In this document: piece after piece, positions 1-9,200 of the stretch
Layout of the letters: the number at the start of each line of letters is the position of its first letter
Numbering within the stretch: position 1 is the first letter of the stretch
Origin: Porphyromonadaceae bacterium FC4
GTDB lineage: Bacteria > Bacteroidota > Bacteroidia > Bacteroidales > Porphyromonadaceae
Direction: 5' to 3'
Assembly (NCBI GenBank): GCA_900120395.1
Contig: LT635553.1
Coordinates: 297,988-361,987 of the forward strand
Length of the DNA: 64,000 nt
The notes under the pieces: generated by a model
Seen by the model: the letters and a program-made list of their open reading frames with translations, nothing else
Database searches by the model: none
Told to the model about the DNA's origin: nothing
Program-made: the position numbers and the translations under genes

Positions 1-267
1 CTTGAGTCCCCTAATCTTATCCGCTGTGTAGGTGTAGGTCCAGCCATCGCCCATCTTACCCGTCTGAGGGGTCCAGAAGTTCATCCCCCATGGGAGAGCT
101 ATGGCAGGGTAGGTATTTCCCGTGGAGAGACTGTGCTTGGACATCGTCCCCATCATAGTGGTCACGTAGTCCACCGGGTCGTACTTACGACCGGCTTGAG
201 CTACGAGGGTGCTGCTCGCGAGTAGGAGCAGTACCGAGAGAAGTAGGTGTCTTTTTTGTCGCATCAT
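1..267 (-). CDS. GH92 family alpha-mannosidase, N-terminal part (cut by window edge)
   Basis: Only the first 89 codons are inside the window. A signal peptide (MMRQKRHLLLSVLLLLASS, ending near VAQA) is followed by DPVDYVTTMMGT and GNTYPAIALPWGMNFW, which match the characteristic N-terminus of glycoside hydrolase family 92 (fIGT...GntyPgaalPfGM). GH92 enzymes are calcium-dependent exo-acting alpha-mannosidases, usually periplasmic or surface-exposed, that trim mannose from host N-glycans or yeast mannan. Two adjacent ATGs (267 and 264) could start it; the upstream one is used. A TAACTTTG promoter lies about 225 bp upstream on the same strand, so the leader is long. The catalytic half is outside the window, so activity and linkage specificity cannot be judged. 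Confidence 0.85.
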   Translation of the reverse strand, partial: MMRQKRHLLLSVLLLLASSTLVAQAGRKYDPVDYVTTMMGTMSKHSLSTGNTYPAIALPWGMNFWTPQTGKMGDGWTYTYTADKIRGLK

Positions 268-491
268 TATTCTTCTAAATATAGTGGTACTATTCTTTTT
301 TTGTGGTGATCAGTCAAGCTTATCCTTGAGCAGCTGCATGTACACGCCTCCCACACCTTTATGAGCTTATGCTTCCCGGGGCATTCTAAAATGCGGCGGG
401 GATAAAGCTTGTTGAGGACCTCCGGCTTGACTATTTGATTGATAAAAGTGGGGCAAAAAGCTTAGGCGCTTGTGTTTTTCTCAACTTCAAG

Positions 492-522
492 CAAAGTTAT
501 TTTATTTTCGGGAGATTGCCAA
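492..522 (-). promoter_or_regulatory. Promoter of the GH92 gene
   Basis: On the minus strand TAACTTTG (plus 492-499) fits the Bacteroidota -7 box TAnnTTTG, with TTG (plus 520-522) 20 bp upstream as the -33 box. It points at the GH92 start and would give a leader of about 220 nt. In the leader, segments near 312-325 and 402-415 are nearly complementary (AAGCTTATCC against GGATAAAGCTT). Confidence 0.6.
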
Positions 523-564
523 GGTATTTCGGTATTCCTCTGTTTTTTTCGTCTGTGTCCTGTC

Positions 565-655
565 AAAAAATTTGACGGATAGAAGCGAAATGTTTCCAGT
601 AGGAAAGAAAATGATTTGACGGATAGTAGCGAGGGGTTTCCAGTAGGAAACTTTT
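565..655 (-). repeat. 91-bp dispersed intergenic repeat, copy A
   Basis: Two tandem units, each with the dyad TTTCCAGTAGGAAA and the block TTTGACGGATAG, flanked by an A-run and a T-run. The same element recurs at 9870, 18309, 27291, 40002, 46860 and 60646. This copy, like those at 40002 and 60646, shows TTTGACGGATAG on the plus strand. It lies between the divergent GH92 and beta-barrel genes and is codirectional with the latter. Confidence 0.9.
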
Positions 656-685
656 GGCGACCAGGCACCTTGTTTTTCGGGATCC

Positions 686-705
686 GTATCTGTTTGTTGA
701 TCAGA
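686..705 (+). repeat. 20-bp block shared with the rRNA leader
   Basis: GTATCTGTTTGTTGATCAGA here matches 19 of 20 bases at 60767-60786. In both places the block begins 31 bp after the end of a 91-bp repeat, so the duplicated unit is longer than the repeat at these two sites. Confidence 0.6.
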
Positions 706-740
706 GGTATGGGGCTTTTAGGGAATTGGGTGGTAAAAAA

Positions 741-774
741 GTCGGTTCGGTAGCTATTATTGTCGGTTCGGTAG
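741..774 (+). promoter_or_regulatory. Direct repeat upstream of beta-barrel promoter, possible operator
   Basis: GTCGGTTCGGTAG occurs at 741-753 and again at 762-774, a 21-bp period or two helical turns. The pair ends about 30 bp before the TACCTTTG box at 805, where an activator or repressor would bind. No regulator gene is adjacent, so the function is inferred from position alone. Confidence 0.45.
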
Positions 775-804
775 AAAGTGCTGGTGCCGGTGTCCTATCC
801 TTCC

Positions 805-812
805 TACCTTTG
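805..812 (+). promoter_or_regulatory. -7 box of the beta-barrel gene
   Basis: TACCTTTG matches TAnnTTTG and lies 85 bp before the chosen start at 898. No clear TTG appears at the usual -33 distance, which suits an activator-dependent promoter. The context CTACCTTTG followed by CTCG resembles the first rRNA promoter at 60850. Confidence 0.55.
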
Positions 813-897
813 TGCTCGTAAGATAGATGGTCCATGGCGATCGAATGGACCGAGTTTACGAAGCTATAGAGAATTTTTTTCACACATAAAGAATGAT

Positions 898-1632
898 ATG
901 AATATGAAACGTTACACACTAACAATTGCTGCGGGTCTGCTCGCAGGCCTGGTAGGCACATCGGCAATGGCGCAGTCATCTGTGGATCTACAGTATGGTG
1001 TCAAGGCAGGAGTAAACTTCTCGCACCTCGTACTGAGCGATGACTTCAAGGCTCTCGAGAGCAACATGAAGCCCGGTGCTGACTTTGGAGGATTCATGAG
1101 GATCAACCTTCACCCCAACTTTGCTATTCAGCCTGAGCTGGAGTTTTACTACAGAGGCATAGGGCTTGAGGCGGATGTCACCAAGAACGCAACTCTGGAA
1201 AATAAGATCAACAACTGGGGTATGCAGATCCCTGTATATGCTCTTGGTAAGATGGAGCTGGGCAATGGTCTCCTATATGGTGGAGTCGGTCCGTATGTAG
1301 GTGTGGGATTTTCCGCAAAGACAGATGAGGTGGAGTATAATGGAGCTGTGACCAACATCAATCTCAAGTACGACCCGATAGATCTGTACGAGGAGCGCAA
1401 TGAAAAGTCTGCTCTCCAGAGATGGGATGTGGGTATCGCTTGCCAGCTGGGCTATGAGTTTGCCAACGGTATCCAGATCAACATGGGCTACAAGTATGGC
1501 TTCATCAACCAGATCGATGACATCAAGACCAGTATATCTGACGTGACCTCCAAGCTGGGGTATACCCTCAGTGCTGACTCATACAAGGCCAACGCAAGTG
1601 TTCTGACTGTGGGAGTAGGCTATCGCTTCTGA
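898..1632 (+). CDS. Outer-membrane beta-barrel protein (PorT/OmpW-like fold)
   Basis: A 244-residue protein with a cleavable signal peptide (MKRYTLTIAAGLLAGLVGTSAMAQ) followed by YGVKAGVNFSHL, the usual opening of the Bacteroidota outer-membrane beta-barrel family (PF13568 type). Amphipathic strands with glycine and aromatic residues continue to a C-terminal VGVGYRF, a typical last strand ending in Phe. It probably forms a small 8-10-stranded barrel; no substrate can be assigned. The frame is open from 778, but the signal peptide fixes the start at 898 (MNMKRY) or 904. The gene stands alone, with its own promoter and a downstream stem-loop. Confidence 0.85.
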   Translation: MNMKRYTLTIAAGLLAGLVGTSAMAQSSVDLQYGVKAGVNFSHLVLSDDFKALESNMKPGADFGGFMRINLHPNFAIQPELEFYYRGIGLEADVTKNATLENKINNWGMQIPVYALGKMELGNGLLYGGVGPYVGVGFSAKTDEVEYNGAVTNINLKYDPIDLYEERNEKSALQRWDVGIACQLGYEFANGIQINMGYKYGFINQIDDIKTSISDVTSKLGYTLSADSYKANASVLTVGVGYRF

Positions 1633-1658
1633 TATCTACTCTCTACTGAGTGGTGAGC

Positions 1659-1702
1659 CTTTCCCTTTGGCTTTATCTCAAAGAGTTTAGCCAAGGGGAA
1701 AG
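1659..1702 (+). terminator. Stem-loop after the beta-barrel gene
   Basis: CTTTCCCTTTGGCT pairs with AGCCAAGGGGAAAG (14 bp with one G-U pair) around a 16-base loop. There is no long T-run after it, so it may be a weak terminator or an mRNA-stabilising hairpin. Confidence 0.5.
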
Positions 1703-1759
1703 TGCTGTTTGCTCGCCCACATTTTTGCCCGGGAGGTGTCCTAGGTGGTGCATGATTGG

Positions 1760-1767
1760 TATGTTTG
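1760..1767 (+). promoter_or_regulatory. -7 box of the kinase-efflux operon
   Basis: TATGTTTG matches TAnnTTTG, about 50 bp before the kinase start at 1816. A clear -33 TTG at 20 bp spacing is not visible. Confidence 0.45.
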
Positions 1768-1815
1768 TGGTACTTAGGAGCTTTATCGAAGGACAAGTTT
1801 AGGAATAGAAGACAG

Positions 1816-2937
1816 ATGGCAACACCGATCTTGAAGCGTCGGATAAGGCGGCGCAAAAAAGGATTTATCTTTCTTAGCGACGAGCGGAGAAGTGTGCTCT
1901 TGGCTACACTGATTGTCTGCTTTTTGCTGGCGTTCGTGATGTTGTCATCGTCTATCTACTACTATGGACTGGTCGATGGGGAGCATCTGGGGCTGAGATC
2001 GGTCGTTTCGTGGCACTCGTTGGCGACGGTCTTGGTGAATGTGATCTTCTTTTACGTGCTGCTGACGATCCAGTCTTGGGCGATCAATAGGTACGACTTT
2101 CGTCAGTATCAGTTTTGGCTGATCCTGCTGAGCTTATTGGTGGGGATGATCCTGGTGTCGCCCTATCTGTCTCGGATGCAGCGGTGGTGGTTTAGGGATG
2201 TGCTCAACTACCAGACCTACGCTACGATACTGTATGTGAAGGATCTGGTGATCCTGGTGGTGACCTTCCTCTTCTCCATGCTCATCTACCTGATGAAGCA
2301 AAACCACCTGGCGGTGGTGGGGATACAGGAGCTCAACCTGGAGAATCTGCAGAATAGATACACTGCGCTCAAGAATCAGACCGACCCGCACTTCCTCTTT
2401 AACTCACTGAATACGCTCAACGGTATCATTGGTGAGAATGATGAGCAGGCACGGAGATATGTGCAGGAGCTGGCGTCCGTCTTTCGTCACACGATGCGTG
2501 ACAAGGTGGTGGTGCCTCTGTCGGAGGAGCTGGAGTTTGTACGGTCTTACCTCTACCTCATGTGTATCCGCTACTATGGGGGGCTCAATGTAGAGTGGCA
2601 GATAGAGGATAAGTACCTGGACTACTACATCATCCCCTCCGGGGGGCAGATCTTGGTCGAGAATGCGATCAAGCACAATATAGCCAGTACGAGGATCCCA
2701 CTGACCATCCGCATCAGTACCAGGGATGATAGGCTGGTGGTGGAGAATAAGCTGCAGCTGAGGGAGCGGAGCTCCTCTGCGAGCACCGGGGTGGGACTTG
2801 ATAACCTGATGGAGCAGTACCACCTGGTCTTCGGAAAAGATATAGAGATCAGCTCCAGCGATGATACGTTTGTGGTAGCTCTGCCACTGGTGAAGAGCCT
2901 GGATCAACTGGAACCCAAAGCCAAAAAACTGATATGA
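1816..2937 (+). CDS. LytS/YpdA-type sensor histidine kinase
   Basis: A 373-residue membrane kinase. After a basic N-terminus (LKRRIRRRKK) come four hydrophobic segments at about 27-50, 68-88, 99-118 and 139-160, with no periplasmic sensor domain. The His_kinase domain (PF06580) follows: TDPHFLFNSLN carries the phosphoacceptor His192, the N-box is GGQILVENAIKHN, and the G-box region is GVGLDNL. Such kinases phosphorylate LytTR response regulators, and one is encoded next with a 4-bp ATGA overlap. The frame is open from 1756; the start at 1816 is preferred because the first 20 residues look like a read-back into the leader and the promoter lies at 1760. The signal sensed is unknown, though the efflux genes downstream suggest envelope stress or toxic compounds. 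Confidence 0.88.
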   Translation: MATPILKRRIRRRKKGFIFLSDERRSVLLATLIVCFLLAFVMLSSSIYYYGLVDGEHLGLRSVVSWHSLATVLVNVIFFYVLLTIQSWAINRYDFRQYQFWLILLSLLVGMILVSPYLSRMQRWWFRDVLNYQTYATILYVKDLVILVVTFLFSMLIYLMKQNHLAVVGIQELNLENLQNRYTALKNQTDPHFLFNSLNTLNGIIGENDEQARRYVQELASVFRHTMRDKVVVPLSEELEFVRSYLYLMCIRYYGGLNVEWQIEDKYLDYYIIPSGGQILVENAIKHNIASTRIPLTIRISTRDDRLVVENKLQLRERSSSASTGVGLDNLMEQYHLVFGKDIEISSSDDTFVVALPLVKSLDQLEPKAKKLI

Positions 2938-3707
2938 AAGTCATAATCGTAGAAGATGAGTACTTCACCGCACGGAGCCTGCAGTCGCTCCTGACGGAGA
3001 CAGCACCGGAGATCGAGGTCCTGACTATCCTGCAGAGTGTGGAGGAGTGTGTTGATTGGTTTGATAATAATCCGCAGCCGGACTTGGCTTTTATGGATAT
3101 TCACTTGGCGGACGGGCAAGTCTTTTCGCTCTTTGACCGCGTGGAGGTATCCTGCCCCATCATTTTCACGACTGCCTATGAGGAGTATGCTCTGAAGGCT
3201 TTTGAGGTCAACAGCATTGACTACCTCCTCAAGCCGGTCAAGAAGAAAGATCTGCAAAGAGCACTCGATAAGATCAAGCTATTTGCTACCGATGACCGTA
3301 AGGTGGATAACCAAGCCATCATGGCAAAGATGATGGAGGCACTGGGGGAGTCGTCATCCAACTATAAGAGTCACTTTTTGATCCCCTACAGGGATAAGCT
3401 ACTGCCGGTATCGGTGGATAGGATCGCCTATATACGGTCGGAGAATAAGGGAGCTGTACTGGTGACGACAGGTAATAAGGAGTACTTCATGGATCTCTCG
3501 CTGGATCGAATCGTGCGGGAGCTGAATCCGAAACACTTCTATAGAGCAAATAGGCAGTACATCGTCGCCCACGACGCCATCGAGAGTATGTCGGTGTGGT
3601 TTGGCGGTAAGCTGACCGTCTCCCTCTACGTGGATACTCCGGAGCAGATCATCGTGAGTAGAGCGCGCAACAAGGAGTTCAAAGAGTGGTACCAAGGCGC
3701 CGTCTGA
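2934..3707 (+). CDS. LytTR-family response regulator
   Basis: A 257-residue regulator. Residues 1-120 are a receiver domain: acidic patch VEDE, phosphoacceptor Asp55 in AFMDIHL, Thr in FTTAYEEYA and Lys in LLKPVKK. Residues about 145-255 form a LytTR DNA-binding domain (IPYRDKLLPVSVDRIAYI, HFYRANRQYIV). The start overlaps the kinase stop (ATGA), showing translational coupling. The TolC gene starts 69 bp downstream on the same strand with no obvious promoter between, so this regulator probably controls its own operon including the RND pump. LytTR proteins usually bind paired direct repeats; none was recognised near 1760. Confidence 0.9.
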   Translation: MKVIIVEDEYFTARSLQSLLTETAPEIEVLTILQSVEECVDWFDNNPQPDLAFMDIHLADGQVFSLFDRVEVSCPIIFTTAYEEYALKAFEVNSIDYLLKPVKKKDLQRALDKIKLFATDDRKVDNQAIMAKMMEALGESSSNYKSHFLIPYRDKLLPVSVDRIAYIRSENKGAVLVTTGNKEYFMDLSLDRIVRELNPKHFYRANRQYIVAHDAIESMSVWFGGKLTVSLYVDTPEQIIVSRARNKEFKEWYQGAV

Positions 3708-3776
3708 GGCCTTTTTCTGCCAAAGAGGCTCGATCTCTGAGGTATAAAAGAAGTTAGGAACGTTATTTAGCACATT

Positions 3777-5180
3777 ATGAATCGAAATAGTATGAGAATA
3801 AGGGCCACTCTGGTGGCTCTAGCAACCCTTCTAACCCTGAATCCCGGGGCGAAGGCGCAGACCCAATCCCCACTGACGCTAGAGCAGTGCCGTGCACTGG
3901 CCCTGGAGCACAACAAGTCGGTGCAGATCGCTCAGTCGGATGAGGTGGCGTCGGACTACTTGGTAAAGTCTGCCAAGACCAAGTACCTTCCTCGCATAGA
4001 CTTCACGGGAGGGTGGGTGCACCCGGGGGATCGGAGTGTGCGCCCATTTGCTATCGACTTCGACATCCCCGGGGTCACTCCTCCGGGGCTCTCGGTACCC
4101 TTGGACTTCATCGGTATAGCGCCTAAGTCCATCTACACCGGTGGATTCACGCTTCGTCAGCCCGTCTTTACGGGGTTCAAGATCGTAGAGGCCAACAAGA
4201 TGGCAGGCTACGCATCGGACATCGCGCACGAGAAGGTGAAGCTGACCGAGGCTGAGGTACTCACTTCGGTAGACGAGGCATACTGGAGAGTGATCTCTAC
4301 CCAAGAAAAGGTGAGCCTCGCACATAGCTATAAAGCTCTCCTCGAGCGACTCAAGCAGGACCTGGAAAACGTCTATGCCGAGGGAATGACCACCCGCAAC
4401 GAAGTCCTGAAAGTGCAGGTAAAGCTAAATGAGGTAGAGCTCGACTTGATGAGGGCTGAGAATGGTCTGGAACTCTCGAAGATGCTGCTTGCGCAGATAT
4501 TGGGTGCAGATGCAGAGTCGCTCACACTAGCCGGTGATGTGATCTCCGAGGAACAACTGCAGCAGGGACTCTCCATGGTGATCGGTCGTCCCGATGAGCG
4601 TGCCGAGATAGCCATGCTCCAAAAGAAACTGGCAATCACGGAGTCGGCACGAAAGATGGTGAAGTCGCAATTCATGCCCAATGCTTTCCTGATGGCGGGA
4701 TACAACTGGACCCAACCCAATGTCTACAAAGGGACGCAAAATAACTTCGGTGGCGACTGGGTCGTAGGGGTAGGAGTACATATCCCGGTATTCACCTGGG
4801 GAGATAGGCTGCATCAAGTCCACATCGCGGACCAAGAAGTAGCGAAGGCTGAGCTGGAGTTGCGAGATGCACAGGAGAAGATCAACCTGCAAGTGCAGCA
4901 AAACAGATTCAAGTACGCAGAAGCACTGAAGAGAATGGAGATGACAAAGCTCTCCAAGGAGCAGGCGGAGGAAAACCTGAGAATAACTAAAGACAACCGC
5001 CTGGAGGGGATGAACAACGTCCGTGATATCCTCGAGGCGCAAGCAATGTGGGAAAAAGCATCGTCCCAAGATATTGACGCAAGAGTAGAGGCGGCTGTGG
5101 CACTCTCTCAGCTGGAGAAGTCTACCGGAGCCCTCTATAAGTACGCAGAACAAGTGAGAATCAATGACCACAAGAGATGA
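3777..5180 (+). CDS. TolC-family outer-membrane efflux protein
   Basis: A 467-residue protein with a signal peptide ending near NPGAKAQ, then two outer-membrane-efflux repeats. LTLEQCRALALEHNKSVQIAQ opens the first and long coiled-coil helices follow; FTLRQPVFTGF and VGVGVHIPVFTWGDR are the paired strand-turn motifs of TolC proteins. It supplies the outer-membrane channel for the RND pump encoded downstream. The adaptor start lies 13 bp after this gene. Family identification is firm; the drug or metabolite exported is not apparent. Confidence 0.92.
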   Translation: MNRNSMRIRATLVALATLLTLNPGAKAQTQSPLTLEQCRALALEHNKSVQIAQSDEVASDYLVKSAKTKYLPRIDFTGGWVHPGDRSVRPFAIDFDIPGVTPPGLSVPLDFIGIAPKSIYTGGFTLRQPVFTGFKIVEANKMAGYASDIAHEKVKLTEAEVLTSVDEAYWRVISTQEKVSLAHSYKALLERLKQDLENVYAEGMTTRNEVLKVQVKLNEVELDLMRAENGLELSKMLLAQILGADAESLTLAGDVISEEQLQQGLSMVIGRPDERAEIAMLQKKLAITESARKMVKSQFMPNAFLMAGYNWTQPNVYKGTQNNFGGDWVVGVGVHIPVFTWGDRLHQVHIADQEVAKAELELRDAQEKINLQVQQNRFKYAEALKRMEMTKLSKEQAEENLRITKDNRLEGMNNVRDILEAQAMWEKASSQDIDARVEAAVALSQLEKSTGALYKYAEQVRINDHKR

Positions 5181-5193
5181 GATAACAAAACCT

Positions 5194-6270
5194 ATGCAAA
5201 CCAATACATTCAAAAGCTATTTATACCCGACACTCCTACTGGTCCTTGTCGGGATAACTCCTGCCTGCACCAAGAAAGAAAACCAGAGCCAAGAGGCTGA
5301 GGAGGCGAAAGTGGTCCCGGTGACGGTCGGGCAGGCGAGAGAGATGTCCTATGTACCGACCATCCGCTTCTCAGGTAGTGCTGATCCTGCCAGGAGCGCC
5401 AGTCTGGGGACTGCGCTGCCTGGGAGAGTAGAGCGTGTCCACTACACCCGAGGGAGCTACGTGCCCAAGGGTGCCCTGATCGTGGAGATGTCAGATGAAC
5501 TGTTGGTACAGGCAAAGATCGAGAACGATGCGATCAAGCGCGACTTTGACCGGATCGCTCGTCTGAGAGAAAAGGAGAGCGTGAGCCAGATGGACTACGA
5601 TCACGTCAAAGCGAAGTACGATGCATCGGTGTCCAAGGTGGAGATGCTCAAAAAGAATACCTCCATCACAGCTCCATTTAGTGGGATTATCAAAGACATC
5701 CTGGTGAATGAGGGCGAGACCTACTCCTTCACTCCGAGTGTGAGCGACGACCTCAAGCTCGAGAGCGGGGTGGTAGAGCTGGTCCAGGTCAATCCCCTAA
5801 AGATAACCATAGAGGTTAATGAAAAAGAGCTCAGACACATTGCGGTAGGACAGAGTGCCACCATTACGTTCGATGCTTTACCCGGGGATACCATTGCGGG
5901 CAAGGTGTCGTACCTATCGCCGGTGCTCTCATCGATGACGCGGACCGCAGCTGTAGAGGTCAACATCCCGAACAACGGCAACCGCCTCAAGCCCGGTATG
6001 TACTGCAATGTCGCCATCGCTCTTCCGGAGCGTGAGGGCGTCTTTGTCCCGCTCAGTGCCATCTACCGTCTTGCGGGAACCTCAGAGGAGCAAGTGTTCA
6101 AGGTCAATGACGATCGCCGCACCGTGAGTGGCGTCCCCGTCACCCGGGGAGAGCTCCGAGATGGCTGGGTCTATGTAGAGGGTGAGGGTATCAAAAGTGG
6201 AGACACCGTAGTGCTGGAGGGCAAAAACAAACTCAGCAACGGGTCACAAATCAACATTGTAGAGCGGTAA
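5194..6270 (+). CDS. RND efflux periplasmic adaptor (MFP/HlyD family)
   Basis: A 358-residue adaptor. The N-terminus is a signal sequence with a possible lipobox (GITPAC), suggesting inner-membrane lipidation. A lipoyl/barrel-sandwich domain is split by a short helical hairpin (about residues 100-150), followed by the second lipoyl half (ITAPFSGIIKDILVNEGE), a beta-barrel domain and a membrane-proximal domain. It links the RND transporter to TolC. The frame is open from 5164, overlapping tolC, but the start at 5194 puts the signal peptide at the N-terminus and is preferred. It ends 7 bp before the pump gene. Confidence 0.9.
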   Translation: MQTNTFKSYLYPTLLLVLVGITPACTKKENQSQEAEEAKVVPVTVGQAREMSYVPTIRFSGSADPARSASLGTALPGRVERVHYTRGSYVPKGALIVEMSDELLVQAKIENDAIKRDFDRIARLREKESVSQMDYDHVKAKYDASVSKVEMLKKNTSITAPFSGIIKDILVNEGETYSFTPSVSDDLKLESGVVELVQVNPLKITIEVNEKELRHIAVGQSATITFDALPGDTIAGKVSYLSPVLSSMTRTAAVEVNIPNNGNRLKPGMYCNVAIALPEREGVFVPLSAIYRLAGTSEEQVFKVNDDRRTVSGVPVTRGELRDGWVYVEGEGIKSGDTVVLEGKNKLSNGSQINIVER

Positions 6271-6277
6271 AGTATAC

Positions 6278-9200
6278 ATGAAACTTCCAGAATTTGGTGT
6301 AAAAAGACCTATTGCTGCTGCCATGCTTTTCGTGGCACTGATGGTGATAGGTGTGTTTTCTCTGACGAAGTTGCCCCTCGACCTGATGCCGGACATGGAG
6401 TTTCCCTCCCTTACGGTCATCACGGTCTATCCCGGAGCATCGGCAGTCGAGGTCGAGGAGCAGGTCTCCAAGCCTTTGGAGGCGGTGCTGTCGTCTGCGG
6501 CTAACCTAGAGGAGATCAAGTCCATCTCGAAAGAAAACGTCTCGTTCATACAGATGCGGTACAAGTGGGAAGAGGACATTACCACTGCGGCGAATAATGC
6601 ACGAGACCTGCTCGAGCTGGTCAAGTCACGGTTGCCGTCACAAGCCCACTCCCCGGTCATTTATAAGATCAACTCTGCGATGATGCCTGTCCTCGTCTAT
6701 GCTGTCAATGCAGACGAGAGCTACAATGGTCTGGAGCAGATCGTAGAGGATGACATCGCATCTGCCCTGCGCAAGATCGACGGGGTGGGTACGGTCATCT
6801 ACCTAGGTCAGCCGGAGCGTGAGATACGCATCGAGATCGACCCGGTGCGGATGCAGGCCTATGGCCTGTCTGTTGCGCAGCTGTCGACTATGCTCAAGGC
6901 CAATAACATCAACGTCCCGGCAGGCTTTGTCAGCGATAGTGCGTACGACTTCTCCGTCCGCATGCCCGGCAAGTATGAGAGTGTCGACGAGATAGAGAAC
7001 ACCGTGATCAAGGCGTTTCGTGGCAAGATCGTCCGGCTGAAGGACGTTGCTACGGTCAAGGATACCTTCAAGGAAATGGACGCCTCGGCGGTCAACAATG
7101 TCGGCAAGGGTGTCGCCCTGATGGTACAAAAGCAGACGGACGCCAATACGGTAGACGTCTCCGAAGCGGTACGTGAGGAGATGACTCGGATCCAAAAAGA
7201 TCTACCCTCGGACGTCCAAGTATTTGAGGTTATTGGTTCGGATGAGCTGGTGACATCATCCATCAACAACTTAAGCTCATCCATCTGGTATGCCCTTCTC
7301 TTCGTCACCCTGGTGGTGTTGCTCTTCCTGCGCGAGTGGAGGTCCAGTCTCATCGTCTTCCTGACGATGCCTGTCTCCCTGATCTCGGCATTCATTGTCA
7401 TGCAGATCCTGGGCTATACCATCAATATCTTCTCACTGGTAGCCCTGATCATTGCCATCGGTATGGTGGTGGACAACGCCATTGTGGTGCTCGAAAACAT
7501 CACACAGCATGCCGAGAGAGGTGCCATGCCCAAGCAGGCAGCCATGTTTGGAGCCTCAGAGATGGGGCTTGCGATTGCGGCATCGACCCTTACCACGGTA
7601 GTGGTATTCTTGCCACTGGTGTTTATGGGTGGCATTGTCGGAGTGATGTTCAAGCAGTTGGCGATACTGACGGTGACCTGTCTGATTACCTCGCTCTTTA
7701 CTGCGCTGACGCTTACCCCTATGCTCTTCAGTGTGATACAAAAGCCTATCCCACGCGATGGCGAGGGAAAGAAGCACGGCAAGCTGTACGAGTGGAGCGA
7801 GCGTATGTTCCAGCGCATCGAGAAGTGGTACCGAGGCTTCCTAGGCTGGGCAGTGTTTCACAAGTCGCTGACCCTCTGCACTGCGATTGTCGTCTTTGTC
7901 CTGGTGATGTTCTTGGGCCGCTCTATCGGTACGGACTACATCCCCGATATCGACGCAGGTTCGCTCACCATCCGCTTTGAGACCGAGCAAGGGACATCCC
8001 ACGCTCAGACCGAAAAGCTGGGAAAAGAGATCCTGGCGATCTTGGAGCGTGAAGTCCCCGAGGCTGCTGTGGGTGGTCTCGCAAGTATCACGGGGCAGAC
8101 CCCCGACGGAGCTCTCACCACTGTGGGCTTCAAGGAGGGTAAAAACATCGGAAGTATCTTCTGCCACCTCAAGCCGGTGAACGAGCGCGAGCGGAGCAGC
8201 CAAGAGATAGCCGACGCCGTCCGTCCCATGCTGGAGGCACTGCCGGAGATCGAGAAGGTGACCGTATCCGGAGGTAGTGCCATGGCCACTGCTCTCACAG
8301 GAAATAAGGCACCGATAGAGTTCATCATCTATGGCAACAACCTCGAGCAGATCAACAAGATGGCTTTTGACCTAGAGAAGATCGTCAAGGAGTACCCTGA
8401 GTTTTCCAACGTAGAGGCTCTCGCCTCCACCGGAAACCGAGAGGTCCACATCGTGGTCGACAAAAGCAAGGCGTCACAGATGGCTCTCAATCCGGCACTG
8501 ATCGGTATGCAGGTTCGCGAAAACCTCTATGGTGCTGATGCCGGTGCCTTCACCGAGGACGGATCGGACTACGATATCAGGATACAGTACGCAGCTGACT
8601 ACCGCAACTCGATCGCCAAGCTCCATGAGATGCAGGTGACCAACCTCCTCGGACAGCAGATCCCGCTGATGTCGGTGGCGGACCTACAGGAAGTGGATGG
8701 CCCCACACAGATCGAGCGGCTGACCCAGCAGAGGTACGTGAAGGTCACCTCCAACCTCAACGGCATCTCCCTCGGTGATGGAGCCAAGAAGGCACAGGAG
8801 ATCATAGACAACACTCCACTGCCTGACGGCATCAGCATTTACCTGGGTGGTCAGGTGGCGGATCAGGGCAACACGTTTGCTTCGCTTCGGGTTATTTTCA
8901 TCCTTGGCATCCTCCTCGTCTTCATGGTGATGGCGGCTCAGTTTGAGTCCCTCCTGGATCCATTCATCATCCTCTTTGCGATACCCTTTACTTTGGTGGG
9001 CGTCATCCTCGCCTTTTACCTGACAGGTACGACCCTCAGTGTGGTATCCTTCATCGGACTGATCATGCTGGTAGGTATCGTGGTGAATAATGGTATTGTC
9101 CTGGTGGACTACACCAACATGCTCGTCCAGCGCGGGCTCAGCATCAGGGACGCCGTGATGGAGGCAGGTCACTCCCGTCTGCGTCCGGTGCTGATGACCT

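Noticed and set aside
268..491. Riboswitch in the long GH92 leader
   Set aside because: Only one imperfect complementary pair is visible and no known riboswitch motif was recognised.
7336..7980. 214-codon frame inside the RND pump gene
   Set aside because: Out of frame with a clear pump domain and without homology; a shadow.
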